Source: a virus
Length of the DNA stretch: 28,091 nt
IMG/VR virus record: IMGVR_UViG_3300042350_002942
Span: 1-28,091 of that record
Reading direction: 5' to 3' (one strand)
A program made the position numbers and the translations under genes. The notes below the pieces were generated by a model. The model ran no database searches, was not told where the DNA came from, and saw nothing but the letters and a program-made list of their open reading frames with translations. Shown here one piece after another: positions 19,978 to 27,989 of the stretch (the stretch's first letter is position 1; every line of letters starts with the position of its first letter).

Positions 19978-20973
19978 TTAGTTTCTTATAACTTTTTCAG
20001 TTGATCCGTCACTATATCGGATGATATGTAATTCACCTGATTCAGGTTTACATTCTCTACCTAACATATCTGTGATTTTAACGATTGTCTTCCCATATTG
20101 AGTTAACTCTTCAATTTCTGCAAATCCTATACTCTCAGTTTGATTGATAACAATAGTTTTATAATCCATTGATTTAGTATAACAATACACAACTAATTGG
20201 AAGTTATAACATCCTGTTGAGTCGATCATTGGGTAGTTCACCATATATGTTTGGTATGTACCTGTTGTATCAATAACATACCACACACATAAAATACTGT
20301 CTAAACCACTATTAATAAGACCATTTATTGTCATATATGCTGTGTCGATTGTGTTAAAATTTATATTACAATCTTCTATGGTTGTGGTGAAATTACCAAT
20401 TGGACTATTACAAGTACCTGTTGAATTTAACACTAAAGTATCTCCGAAATTGGTTGATTGTGTTACGATTGAATCACATAATGTTGTATTACATCCGTTA
20501 GCATCCATTACATAACAACAATACCCCCCTACAGATAAATTATTGATCGTCTGAAGCATATTACCATTACTCCACTGATATGTGTATGGTGCCGTTCCGT
20601 TAATAACATTTGCTGTCATTGATCCATCATTAATTGTAGAATCAATTGTTGTGATATATCCACCGAAGTTAAAACACGGATTGAATGTACCTGATGTTAT
20701 GTTGAACGTAAGTGTTGTTGGGGTATTATTAACAACGAATGAAACTGTGTAAGTTCCAGGACAAAGACTATCAACATAGTATCCTCCTGATTGGATCACC
20801 GCGCCAAATCCATTCCAATTAATCACCGATAAGTTAACACTCGTATCTAATACTGCAGTACCATCACAGATGTTAGGACCACTAGTAGGTGAGGTATAAA
20901 CCATTGTTTGGGACATTACCCCAAAAGAAATAACACTAATAAGTGTCAGTAATAATAATTTTAATTTTTTCAT
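19978..20973 (-). CDS. Secreted SprB-repeat protein with T9SS-like C terminus
   Basis: The 331-aa protein has a signal peptide (MKKLKLLLLTLISVISFGVMSQ) and a Gly/Thr/Asn-rich body. Residues about 105-165 contain a SprB-type repeat: DGSMTANVINGTAPYTYQWS, then LSVGGYCCYVMDANGCN (consensus GGTPPYTYxWSxG ... GTYxVTVTDANGC). The C terminus GKTIVKITDMLGRECKPESG, HIIRYSDGSTEKVIRN looks like a short type A T9SS sorting domain. In Flavobacteriia, T9SS substrates with SprB repeats are cell-surface adhesins or secreted proteins. A secreted or surface role is well supported; a phage-tail or receptor-binding role is less likely because of the signal peptide. Eight cysteines suggest disulfides. Confidence 0.72.
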   Translation of the reverse strand: MKKLKLLLLTLISVISFGVMSQTMVYTSPTSGPNICDGTAVLDTSVNLSVINWNGFGAVIQSGGYYVDSLCPGTYTVSFVVNNTPTTLTFNITSGTFNPCFNFGGYITTIDSTINDGSMTANVINGTAPYTYQWSNGNMLQTINNLSVGGYCCYVMDANGCNTTLCDSIVTQSTNFGDTLVLNSTGTCNSPIGNFTTTIEDCNINFNTIDTAYMTINGLINSGLDSILCVWYVIDTTGTYQTYMVNYPMIDSTGCYNFQLVVYCYTKSMDYKTIVINQTESIGFAEIEELTQYGKTIVKITDMLGRECKPESGELHIIRYSDGSTEKVIRN

Positions 20974-20999
20974 AAATTTGTTTTTTAGTTAACTATAAA

Positions 21000-21007
21000 C
21001 AAATATA
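21000..21007 (-). promoter_or_regulatory. Promoter -7 box for the SprB-repeat gene
   Basis: TATATTTG matches TAnnTTTG and lies 26 nt before the ATG, giving a normal short leader, in contrast to the 4-nt spacing elsewhere. It follows the TonB gene's terminator. Confidence 0.55.
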
Positions 21008-21021
21008 AATAATATATCAAT

Positions 21022-21045
21022 AAAAAACCCTCCTTTTGGGAGGGT
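21022..21045 (-). terminator. Rho-independent terminator after the TonB receptor gene
   Basis: Stem ACCCTCC/GGAGGGT with a 5-nt loop and a following T6 run, 7 nt after the stop codon of the receptor gene. Confidence 0.88.
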
Positions 21046-21051
21046 AACTAA

Positions 21052-23613
21052 TTAAAACTTATATTTAACCGATAGTGAAACCGTTTGACCAAAAGTAATC
21101 TCTTGCCACCTATTATCTTCTGTGTCATATCTATGATTACCATTTAGGTCTTGGAAATATATAAGTTTTTGTGCTAATATATCTTTTAAGTTTAATTTTA
21201 ATTCAACCTTTTTAAATGTTTTTGACAATTGGAAATCGATCACATTTCTTCCGTTTTCCCAAACGCTAGGTTCCTGTTGATTACCAACAATATAGATTCT
21301 AGGTCCGATAACATTATAGGATAATGTAACATTAAAATCTTCTTTTTTGTTCGTGTAAAATAACCCTGAATTAATGATGTATGGTGATTGTCCTTGTAGT
21401 GGTCTGTTACCACCAGCACCTATAACCTCATCCATATTTACCACTGACTTAATAATTGAAATATTACTATAGATTGTAAGTTGGTTCCATAATTTATGGT
21501 TTTCAACTTTAGATAAAAACCCTAATTTAAATCTGAATTCTAACTCACCACCAAAACTTTGTGATCTTTCAATGTTTGAGAAGTATAACTCAGGTGCTCC
21601 TGACGTTCCGGTCCTATTTATAGTTTCAATAGGGTTATTAAAGTTTTTGTAAAACCCTGACAAACTTATAATCTGACCACTACCAGGGTAAATCTCATAT
21701 CTAATATCACAATTAGTTATCTTAGTTCTTTTTAAATATGGATTACCTGATGTGATATTATCCAATACGAAGTTATAGAAGTTAAATGGCGCTAATTCTC
21801 TAAACTCAGGTCTAGATACCGTTTGACTAATACTTCCTCTTAACTTCATTTTTTTATTGAAGTTATAAATTACATTAACAGAAGGTAATAAATCAATTAC
21901 CGTTGTGTCAATGTTTCTATTTAAGTTACTCCCAAACTCAATGTAGTTAAAGTTTTGATTGTAAGATTCTAATCTAACTCCACCCGCAAATCTCCACTTG
22001 TTCAATTTGTAATCAACCATAGTGTAGAAAGAATTTAAGAATGAATTTGCATCATAACTATCATCAACTTTGGTTGCCTCATCTAATTTAAAACCACCCT
22101 GACCATTACTTAAAAGACCCATATTCTCAGTGGAGAATATTTGATCCATAGGTAATAAAAGTAAGTCACTATTAAAGGTACTACCGTTTGGTTTATATTG
22201 TGAAAACCCAAAATTTCTTGATTGAAAGTCTTTCATTCTAAATTGATTCCACCCACCGATCTTGACTGAATTAACATCTTTAAATGGAATTGTTAGATCA
22301 TATCTTGCACTTATAATTTTTTCATCTGATTCAGACCAAAACATATTACCAGCAGCAGTTGGTATTGTACCGTTCTGTTGAATAACTGCAACATATTGTT
22401 CTGTTGGGTCATCCTCATTTAAAGAGTATTTTCTATACACTACTCTCCTTAGGTTCGGAATGTCTCTTTTAACATTACTATAACCAACACTCCAATTAAA
22501 TTTATTTTCTTTTATCGTGTGAATCCCAAGTAATTGATTAGTTAAAAAGTTATTTTGAGTATACCAAAAATTCGTAGATTTCTCCCATTGTCTTGGATCA
22601 CTATCTAACTCTCTAACACCCTTTCTAACATTAACCTTATCTTCAGAATTTACAGAATAAATATTCTTAAACTTGATGGTGTTGTTTTCATTAATCTTAT
22701 AAACCAAATTTAACATACCACTATTTAAAACACTCTGAGTAAATACAGAATCATTTAGTTCCATTTTCTTAACCACACCCGTTGCTTGTTCCTCAAACTC
22801 TCTTCTAACAATATTATTATAGTTGAAGTTGTTTTGGTAGTTATACGTTAAAATGAAACTTAACGTTTGTTTCTTTTTAAATTTAATGTTTCTACTTAAG
22901 GTATATTGAATAGATGGGTTAGGTAACGCGAGCCTATCTTTAGTTGACCAAGTAAAGTCCATTAGTTTTGCAACCTCAGACCTTTCTTGTTTTGATAAGT
23001 TTTGGAAATCAATAGTTCCATTAATATTTGGTAACCCTCTAGATTCAACACTATATGTTTTAAAATCCCTAAATGTTGCAATTGTATTATGTGATCCACC
23101 AATCTGTATTGTATGAGTATTCTCATTTTTAGGTTCGGAAGTGTTAATATCAATTACGCCTCCAGCAAACTCACCAGGTAAATCAGGACTAGCAGTCTTC
23201 ATCACCATTAGATTGTCAATCATATTTGATGGGAATATATCAAACGAAAAAGATCGCTTATCGGATTCCGAACTTGGTAAAGGTAGCCCGTTCAATAATG
23301 CGAAGTTGTATCTATCATTAAGACCCCTCACAACCACGAACTTATTATCCACAACACTTATCCCACTAACACGTTTAAAAACATCAGAGACCTTAGAGTC
23401 TGGTGTTCTCTTAAAGGTCTCTGCGTTAATTCCGTCTACAGATGTAATACTATTTCTTTGTAGTTTTACAAGTTCTGTTGTTGATTCTTTATTAATTTTA
23501 AAGGTAACCGTAACCCCCTCAACATTTCTAATTGTATCTTTTTTAAATGTCTCAGATGGTTGAGCCAATAATTGTATTGGTAGTACCAATAATAACGTCA
23601 ATAAAAATTTCAT
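21052..23613 (-). CDS. TonB-dependent outer-membrane receptor
   Basis: The 853-aa protein begins with a signal peptide (MKFLLTLLLVLPIQLLAQ). A plug domain at about 45-160 reads SVDGINAETFKRTPDSKVSDVFKRVSGI, then VVVRGLNDRYNFALLNGLPLPS, FDIFPSNMIDNL and SPDLPGEFAGGVIDI. The long beta-barrel follows and ends in KYKF, with the C-terminal Phe typical of outer-membrane proteins. It lacks the N-terminal carboxypeptidase-like domain common in Bacteroidetes SusC-type receptors. The substrate is unknown. It follows the T9SS-sorted beta-helix gene by 5 nt in one operon, an arrangement typical of host chromosomes, so horizontal acquisition from the host is likely. The frame is intact over its whole length. 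Confidence 0.93.
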   Translation of the reverse strand: MKFLLTLLLVLPIQLLAQPSETFKKDTIRNVEGVTVTFKINKESTTELVKLQRNSITSVDGINAETFKRTPDSKVSDVFKRVSGISVVDNKFVVVRGLNDRYNFALLNGLPLPSSESDKRSFSFDIFPSNMIDNLMVMKTASPDLPGEFAGGVIDINTSEPKNENTHTIQIGGSHNTIATFRDFKTYSVESRGLPNINGTIDFQNLSKQERSEVAKLMDFTWSTKDRLALPNPSIQYTLSRNIKFKKKQTLSFILTYNYQNNFNYNNIVRREFEEQATGVVKKMELNDSVFTQSVLNSGMLNLVYKINENNTIKFKNIYSVNSEDKVNVRKGVRELDSDPRQWEKSTNFWYTQNNFLTNQLLGIHTIKENKFNWSVGYSNVKRDIPNLRRVVYRKYSLNEDDPTEQYVAVIQQNGTIPTAAGNMFWSESDEKIISARYDLTIPFKDVNSVKIGGWNQFRMKDFQSRNFGFSQYKPNGSTFNSDLLLLPMDQIFSTENMGLLSNGQGGFKLDEATKVDDSYDANSFLNSFYTMVDYKLNKWRFAGGVRLESYNQNFNYIEFGSNLNRNIDTTVIDLLPSVNVIYNFNKKMKLRGSISQTVSRPEFRELAPFNFYNFVLDNITSGNPYLKRTKITNCDIRYEIYPGSGQIISLSGFYKNFNNPIETINRTGTSGAPELYFSNIERSQSFGGELEFRFKLGFLSKVENHKLWNQLTIYSNISIIKSVVNMDEVIGAGGNRPLQGQSPYIINSGLFYTNKKEDFNVTLSYNVIGPRIYIVGNQQEPSVWENGRNVIDFQLSKTFKKVELKLNLKDILAQKLIYFQDLNGNHRYDTEDNRWQEITFGQTVSLSVKYKF

Positions 23614-23618
23614 TCCTA

Positions 23619-25181
23619 TTATTTTTTAACTATAACTTTTTCTGTATGACCTTCAGCGTTGATAATATAAATACCATTTTCCAAATCTGATAAGTCCGTA
23701 TTGTTTTGTTTTACAACTTTACCCAATGAATTGTAGATTACAAAATTTAAAGATTTTTTATCAGAATCAATACTGATTAAACCTTCTGTTGGGTTAGGAA
23801 ATACTTTAAACGATGTTTTGATTGTTTCAGTAATACTATTAGTTAAATCACCAAATTTAGAATTTGTAAAGTCAGCACCTGTTGCAACAACTGATGTGCT
23901 ATCTAATCTACAATCAGGTACAACACCACTTGGTACAAATATGTTTACCCAATTGATTTGATTGATTGTTGTTAACGTATCGTTATTGTGACTCGAAAAG
24001 TATGTTGTTAAAATTCCTGGTGTTGTAACTAAACAATTTGTTGGTATTTCACAAAGAACATTACTTTCGAAAGCCAATGTGTCCCCTAACAAATTATCCT
24101 CAACTGATGTACCTTCTAATGATAATCCCTTTTCCCATCCAACAACAAGAGTATTGAACACTGATGTTGCGGAGTTTCTTCTAATTCTAAAAGCTTTCTC
24201 AAACTTCTCACCTGTTGGTAGAGTAACCGTACCATTACCTTTCGCACCTACAATAGTGAAATTAGAGAATATCGGAGCGGTTTGTGGTAAAGACGAACTA
24301 CCTTGTGCGTCATTATCTGATTCGAAACAATTTGAGTCACCTGCGGCGTCTGATAAATTTTCATTTCTAATTGATAACCCAAACTGAACGTTACCTCTGT
24401 ATCCAAAATCAGTGTCGAAATCATCGTCTGTTGTTGAATAAGCTATTAAATGTTTACAATTAACCGTTCCTCCAAACCATTCAAAAGCATCGTCACCTGA
24501 ATAACTTACCTGAATAAAATCAACTTGAGTTCCCGAACCAACTGATCCAAAAGTAATACCATTTATTTCTTTATTTGGTGCTAATGGTATTCCCGCGAAT
24601 TCAATTCTAATATATTTTAATATTCCTGAATTATCATTATCGTTATTACCACCAAATTCGGTATCAGATGTTGGAGCAATACCCTCAATGTTTGCAACAC
24701 CACCAGGTTGGTTATTAACACCGTTACCTAAAAGTACAACTCCACCCCAATCACCTTCAGATCTATTTCCAATAGAATTGTTTGATGTAAAAACAATTGG
24801 TAATTGTTGTGTTCCTTCAGCGATTAATTTAGAACCTCTTGTTATAATCAAAGTCCCTTGTGTTGCATTATCACCTCTGATGATTGTTCCTGGTTGAATC
24901 GTTAGTGTTGATCCGTTTTTAACATAAATTTTGTTTTCTAACAAGATAACACCTGACCAAATTGTATTTGTTGTGATGTCCGAACTAACGGTTGTTTGTG
25001 TCGATGGGTAATTTGTATTTTCGGGATTAAAATTAGACCACCCATAAGTCCAATCTGTTTGTGGTGTATTGTCCGTCACAGGAAAAGCTCCCTTATAATT
25101 GGTAACGGTCCAAAACTGACTTTGTGCGCTTGTTAAGAAAACAAACATTAACATTACGATACTTGCGTAAATCTTTTTCAT
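23619..25181 (-). CDS. T9SS-sorted secreted beta-helix-like protein
   Basis: The 520-aa protein has a signal peptide (MKKIYASIVMLMFVFLTSAQ). The central region (about 75-300) has repeated short beta-strand segments such as NGSTLTIQPGTIIRGDN, LIITRGSKLIAEGTQQLPIVF and SEGDWGGVVLLGNG, a right-handed beta-helix pattern, with Asp/Asn-rich loops (GNNDNDNSG, TDDDFDTDFGY) that might bind calcium. The C terminus FKVFPNPTEGLISIDS ... GIYIIN ... EKVIVKK is a clear type A T9SS sorting domain. It probably is exported and surface-attached, and works with the TonB receptor encoded 5 nt downstream, perhaps capturing or processing its substrate. Confidence 0.88.
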   Translation of the reverse strand: MKKIYASIVMLMFVFLTSAQSQFWTVTNYKGAFPVTDNTPQTDWTYGWSNFNPENTNYPSTQTTVSSDITTNTIWSGVILLENKIYVKNGSTLTIQPGTIIRGDNATQGTLIITRGSKLIAEGTQQLPIVFTSNNSIGNRSEGDWGGVVLLGNGVNNQPGGVANIEGIAPTSDTEFGGNNDNDNSGILKYIRIEFAGIPLAPNKEINGITFGSVGSGTQVDFIQVSYSGDDAFEWFGGTVNCKHLIAYSTTDDDFDTDFGYRGNVQFGLSIRNENLSDAAGDSNCFESDNDAQGSSSLPQTAPIFSNFTIVGAKGNGTVTLPTGEKFEKAFRIRRNSATSVFNTLVVGWEKGLSLEGTSVEDNLLGDTLAFESNVLCEIPTNCLVTTPGILTTYFSSHNNDTLTTINQINWVNIFVPSGVVPDCRLDSTSVVATGADFTNSKFGDLTNSITETIKTSFKVFPNPTEGLISIDSDKKSLNFVIYNSLGKVVKQNNTDLSDLENGIYIINAEGHTEKVIVKK

Positions 25182-25292
25182 ACTCTATTTTTATAATTTT
25201 ATTACACCAATAGATAGTCCAACAAATAGGTTAAATCAACTTGGTCGCTATGATTTAGCGATAACCTAATACTCTTAACGTTTAGGTAGCAC
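25182..25292. other. Upstream region of the beta-helix/TonB operon
   Basis: This non-coding stretch holds a perfect 6-bp inverted repeat TCGCTA-TGATT-TAGCGA (25245-25261), about 64-80 nt before the operon's ATG, and further upstream CCTAA/TTAGG arms around AACGTT. They could be an operator or leader hairpin. No exact TAnnTTTG was found; TATCTATTG at about 25214-25222 is a weak candidate. Confidence 0.4.
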
Positions 25293-25323
25293 AAAAAAAC
25301 CCCCACATTTCTGTGAGGGTTTC
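25293..25323 (-). terminator. Rho-independent terminator after the coiled-coil gene region
   Basis: Stem AACCCTCACA/TGTGGGGGTT with one G-U, a GAAA loop and a TTTTTTT tail on the transcribed strand. It lies about 180 nt after the stop at 25505, implying a long 3' region. Confidence 0.85.
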
Positions 25324-25438
25324 ATATGATTTGTCTCAAAGAGTCAAAAATAGGTCAAAAAGAGAGTTTTAAGTTTTAATCAAATGACTTTTGAGTATTT
25401 GAAATTTCGTTTTAATGTCAGTTCGTTACCTTTATCAA

Positions 25439-25504
25439 TTATCTATCCAATCGGATCCATAATGTAGAACAACCATCACTTTTTAACCCTATCCACAAAC
25501 CATA
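25439..25504 (-). other. In-frame 21-codon extension after the coiled-coil gene's stop
   Basis: Directly after the TAA at 25505-25507 the same frame continues for 21 sense codons (YGLWIGLKSDGCSTLWIRLD...) to another TAA. It may be a read-through extension, a remnant of a longer protein, or chance. The remaining region 25324-25438 holds no ORF I can support; it is AT-rich with two TTTTTGAC copies. Confidence 0.25.
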
Positions 25505-25939
25505 TTAAATTTCTGTGGTTGCGTTGAAGGTATCCAACTTATCTTGAATTTCTTCAATTTTTGATTCCAACAATTTAATCTCTTGATTTCTATTTACCAA
25601 AGAGATTTCAGAAGTTAAAACCACTTCGTGTTCCATTCGGTAACGATCACGATTTGATTTCCCTTCAGTACAGTCCATTTTCTTTAGGGCTGCAATTGTT
25701 GATTTCATTTCTGACATCCAAAAAATGGATTGCATCACCGGTGTGTTTGCGATGTGGATTTTCGCCTTTAAAGACGCCAACTCCTGTGTGTCTTTTTGGA
25801 TTTCTTCATACAACATCTGTGTGCTGTATGGTCTTTGGTTTCCAACCTCAACCGAGTTGTGTTGTTGCATCAACTTCGTGTTCTCCGAAATGTTTTTAAC
25901 CAACTTATTTTTTTGTTTAAGAGCTTGTTTAATTGTCAT
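25505..25939 (-). CDS. Coiled-coil protein, possibly DIP1984/DUF6847-like (144 aa)
   Basis: Nearly the whole protein is charged helix: MTIKQALKQKNKLVKNISEN, then NSVEVGNQRPYSTQMLYEEI, LKAKIHIANTPVMQSIFWMSEMKST and a C-terminal KLLESKIEEIQDKLDTFNATT. The order (helix, NS...G.RPY, LKxxIxxANTP, IQDxLDxFN) is reminiscent of the DIP1984 family, which is of unknown function; I hold this loosely. No transmembrane or catalytic residues are present. It has its own sigma70-like promoter, so it may be expressed separately from the AAA+ group. Confidence 0.6.
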   Translation of the reverse strand: MTIKQALKQKNKLVKNISENTKLMQQHNSVEVGNQRPYSTQMLYEEIQKDTQELASLKAKIHIANTPVMQSIFWMSEMKSTIAALKKMDCTEGKSNRDRYRMEHEVVLTSEISLVNRNQEIKLLESKIEEIQDKLDTFNATTEI

Positions 25940-25960
25940 AATAAATGTTTTGTGTATGAA

Positions 25961-25989
25961 AGTATAATTAATCTTTATTTATTTGTCAA
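25961..25989 (-). promoter_or_regulatory. Sigma70-like promoter for the coiled-coil gene
   Basis: TTGACA (25989-25984), 17 nt, TATACT (25966-25961): an almost ideal -35/-10 pair, with the predicted start about 15 nt before the ATG at 25939. It differs from the TAnnTTTG boxes found elsewhere in the window. Confidence 0.5.
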
Positions 25990-25997
25990 GTTCGTTT

Positions 25998-26288
25998 TTA
26001 CCATTTATCAACATCAGTAAGATCTATGGTGGTTTTAGTTAATTGACTATAAACCTCAACCATTTGACCTATACCTGAACTTGAAAATCTGTATTCGTAT
26101 TGACCATAACTTCCATAAATAGCCTTTATGTGTTCTTGCCATTCCTCCAACTTCTTTACCTGATCTTCATCAAGCGTAAATGTTTTAGTTTTACCTTTTT
26201 TTGGTGGAGGAGGTGGTATTTCACGGTCAGTCATCTCACCATTGATTCTCAAATACATTTTTTTAATAGGTTCTTGATACTCATCCAT
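25998..26288 (-). CDS. Small protein with a Pro-rich linker, unknown function (96 aa)
   Basis: MDEYQEPIKKMYLRINGEMTD is followed by the linker REIPPPPPKKGKTKTFTL, then a helix and a distinctive C terminus IYGSYGQYEYRFSSSGIG... LTDVDKW. The repeated YG/GI tail pattern looks like conserved small phage proteins, from memory. The poly-Pro linker suggests two flexible parts. Function is unknown. It starts 6 nt after the 50-aa membrane gene. Confidence 0.6.
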   Translation of the reverse strand: MDEYQEPIKKMYLRINGEMTDREIPPPPPKKGKTKTFTLDEDQVKKLEEWQEHIKAIYGSYGQYEYRFSSSGIGQMVEVYSQLTKTTIDLTDVDKW

Positions 26289-26294
26289 AATTCA

Positions 26295-26447
26295 TTATTT
26301 TAAAAATCTTAAGTAATAAACTTCTGAAAGTAATAATAATGATGTTGCCCACCCTAAACCTCCAAGTGCATTACCAATGTAAAAACTTAATATAGTGTTA
26401 GATATCACTATTAAAAACAACGGTATATAATATCTTCCTTTTTTCAT
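26295..26447 (-). CDS. 50-residue two-helix membrane protein
   Basis: ATG at 26447 is 3 nt after the AAA+ gene's TAG and opens 50 codons (MKKGRYYIPLFLIVISNTIL...). Two hydrophobic segments, about 8-24 and 28-40 (the second containing GLGWATSLLLL), predict a membrane hairpin; the ends are basic. It fits exactly between its neighbours and is therefore likely real. Confidence 0.65.
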   Translation of the reverse strand: MKKGRYYIPLFLIVISNTILSFYIGNALGGLGWATSLLLLSEVYYLRFLK

Positions 26448-26450
26448 AAT

Positions 26451-27422
26451 CTATCTTCCAAACCCTACGGTTCCTGACCCTTTTATATTCGGAGCTTTTT
26501 TCATTCCCTCCAAATTATCCATTGTTTCTTCAAATGTTCTTCCCATAACTATAACGGAAATAACAACTTCTTTCAAGTGTGAAAGAGACATTCCTTTAGT
26601 TCTTTCGACCCACATATTAACATCAACACCTTTAAGATCCTCATCATTTAATTTGTGGTTAATATACGCCTCTCTAATTTCATCGTTAGGTAATTCAACT
26701 TTATATCGTCTATCAAAACGAGATGGTCTGTTGGTAATACGATCTTGTAACTTCTCAGGGTAGTTTGTTGTTGCAATATATACCACACCTTCAATTTGTT
26801 TTACACCGTCCAAAATATTCAACAACTTACTAGTTGAGTGATTATTCTCTCCCGCAATAGAATCAATATCTTCCAATAACACAATTAAAGGTCTGTTTGG
26901 TTCGATCTTTCTAAAAGTTGTGATGAAATCAATGAAGTATTCAACATCTTCACCATCTTTAATATTTAAGATAATACCATCCTGTTCTATTAAGTCTTTC
27001 GCAATTAGTTGAATAATACCTGACTTACCACATCCTGGTTCACCGTACATTAATATCCCTCGTTTATGGATAAAATTATACTCCTTATACTTTTCTTTAC
27101 GATCCCAAAAGTTTTTAATGTCTCTTAGAATGTCCATTATCTCATATGATGGTAACTGGTACAATTCATCAGTTTTAAATGGTTGTTTTTTCAACGTATG
27201 TTTTTGAGCGTCTCTATTCCAAGTCATCTCATAAACCCCTGATGGTACCTTTTCAATTGATTGGAATGATGGTACAAACTCTTCATCAGGTAATGATCCC
27301 CAACAAGTTGGCGATGGTGATGTTTTATTTTCAACATATTCATTTTTTAAAGTCGTCAAAGTTTCCATTGCTTCAATTTCTTTTAACTCTTCAATGTAAT
27401 CATCTATTTGATATTCTCTCAT
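26451..27422 (-). CDS. AAA+ ATPase (BCS1/FtsH-like AAA domain)
   Basis: The 323-aa protein carries Walker A GEPGCGKS (127-134), Walker B LIVLLEDID (179-187), sensor 1 IATTN with Asn220, and the Arg-finger region RPSRFDRRYKVELP (232-245). The ~90-residue N-terminal region (MREYQIDDYIEELKEIEAME...) has no motif I recognise. The NRPSRFDR signature and short C-terminal helical lid fit AAA proteins of the BCS1/FtsH/Cdc48 type rather than ClpX. There is no protease domain. A remodelling or unfoldase role is likely; the substrate is unknown. It starts in ATGA overlap with the previous gene. Confidence 0.85.
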   Translation of the reverse strand: MREYQIDDYIEELKEIEAMETLTTLKNEYVENKTSPSPTCWGSLPDEEFVPSFQSIEKVPSGVYEMTWNRDAQKHTLKKQPFKTDELYQLPSYEIMDILRDIKNFWDRKEKYKEYNFIHKRGILMYGEPGCGKSGIIQLIAKDLIEQDGIILNIKDGEDVEYFIDFITTFRKIEPNRPLIVLLEDIDSIAGENNHSTSKLLNILDGVKQIEGVVYIATTNYPEKLQDRITNRPSRFDRRYKVELPNDEIREAYINHKLNDEDLKGVDVNMWVERTKGMSLSHLKEVVISVIVMGRTFEETMDNLEGMKKAPNIKGSGTVGFGR

Positions 27423-27664
27423 CTTACTAATATTGGGTGTATAATTATTAATATTTCTTCTGTTTTATCTTTTATTCTCACAACTCTATCTTTGTGAATT
27501 TTTAAAGTTTCTTTTGAGTTTTTTGTTTTCAAGTGTTCGAACTGAGTTTTCATTTCTGTTCTCGCATCTGATTCTTTTTTGAAGTATCCGAAGTAGTCAT
27601 CACAACCACCAACTCCTCTTGTTCTATCGTAAACCCCATATATCAGGTCGTTGTCTTTTGCCAT
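27419..27664 (-). CDS. Small protein of unknown function (81 aa)
   Basis: MAKDNDLIYGVYDRTRGVGGCDDYFGYF is a Gly/Tyr/Asp-rich start, followed by a basic helix and a hydrophobic end EEILIIIHPILVR. It has one Cys and no known motif. The ATG overlaps the preceding stop as TAATG and its own stop overlaps the AAA+ start as ATGA, tying these genes together. Confidence 0.65.
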   Translation of the reverse strand: MAKDNDLIYGVYDRTRGVGGCDDYFGYFKKESDARTEMKTQFEHLKTKNSKETLKIHKDRVVRIKDKTEEILIIIHPILVR

Positions 27665-27930
27665 TATAATTTATTAGCAATTTGTTTAATAATCTCTTGA
27701 TCTTCTATTGTTAATTGGTAATGACCGTTCCAAAGTTTTGTTAAGTCGTTTCTAAAGTCATATTCACCCAGTGATTCATCATCTCCTCTTACAAGTTTCC
27801 TAATTTCAGAATTTGGGTGTGATTGTAAAATACCATCCTCGTATAACCATTCCGCTATAGTTCTTTTGTCCCCACGATCCATTTCATTATAGATATTATC
27901 TAAATCAACATCAATTCTAATCCAACTCAT
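27664..27930 (-). CDS. Small acidic protein of unknown function (88 aa)
   Basis: MSWIRIDVDLDNIYNEMDRGDKRTIAEWLYEDGIL is followed by an acidic loop GDDESLGEYDF and a C-terminal helix TIEDQEIIKQIANKL. A helical, soluble protein with WLYEDGIL at its core. It may be the first gene of this transcript since a terminator precedes it; I saw no recognisable promoter box in the 24-nt gap to that terminator. Confidence 0.65.
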   Translation of the reverse strand: MSWIRIDVDLDNIYNEMDRGDKRTIAEWLYEDGILQSHPNSEIRKLVRGDDESLGEYDFRNDLTKLWNGHYQLTIEDQEIIKQIANKL

Positions 27931-27954
27931 TTGTTATTTTTTTTAATGTTAAGT

Positions 27955-27989
27955 AAAAAAAGTGACCCCATCAAGTTAATGGGAGTCAC
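27955..27989 (-). terminator. Rho-independent terminator after the ligase gene
   Basis: Stem GTGACTCCCAT/ATGGGGTCAC (one bulged base, 7-nt loop) and a T6 tail on the transcribed strand; the hairpin overlaps the last codons and stop of the ligase gene. Confidence 0.82.

Noticed and set aside
19978-25181. Reading the whole window as ordinary bacterial chromosome because of the TonB/T9SS genes
   Set aside because: Both flanks of the cassette are dense, same-strand, phage-like genes with homing endonucleases, thyA and many small overlapping ORFs, and the cassette follows the same strand. The alternative of an integrated element is kept open.
25293-25504. Small non-coding RNA gene between the coiled-coil gene and the terminator
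   Set aside because: A TATTTTTG sequence at 25345-25352 and the terminator are present, but the transcript would be only ~20-50 nt with no other structure; the region is better read as a long 3' untranslated region.
26451-27422. AAA+ protein as the ClpX-type partner of the ClpP at 137-862
   Set aside because: The RPSRFDR and EDID motifs fit BCS1/FtsH-type AAA proteins, there is no IGF-like ClpP-docking loop or zinc-binding domain, and the genes are 25 kb apart.
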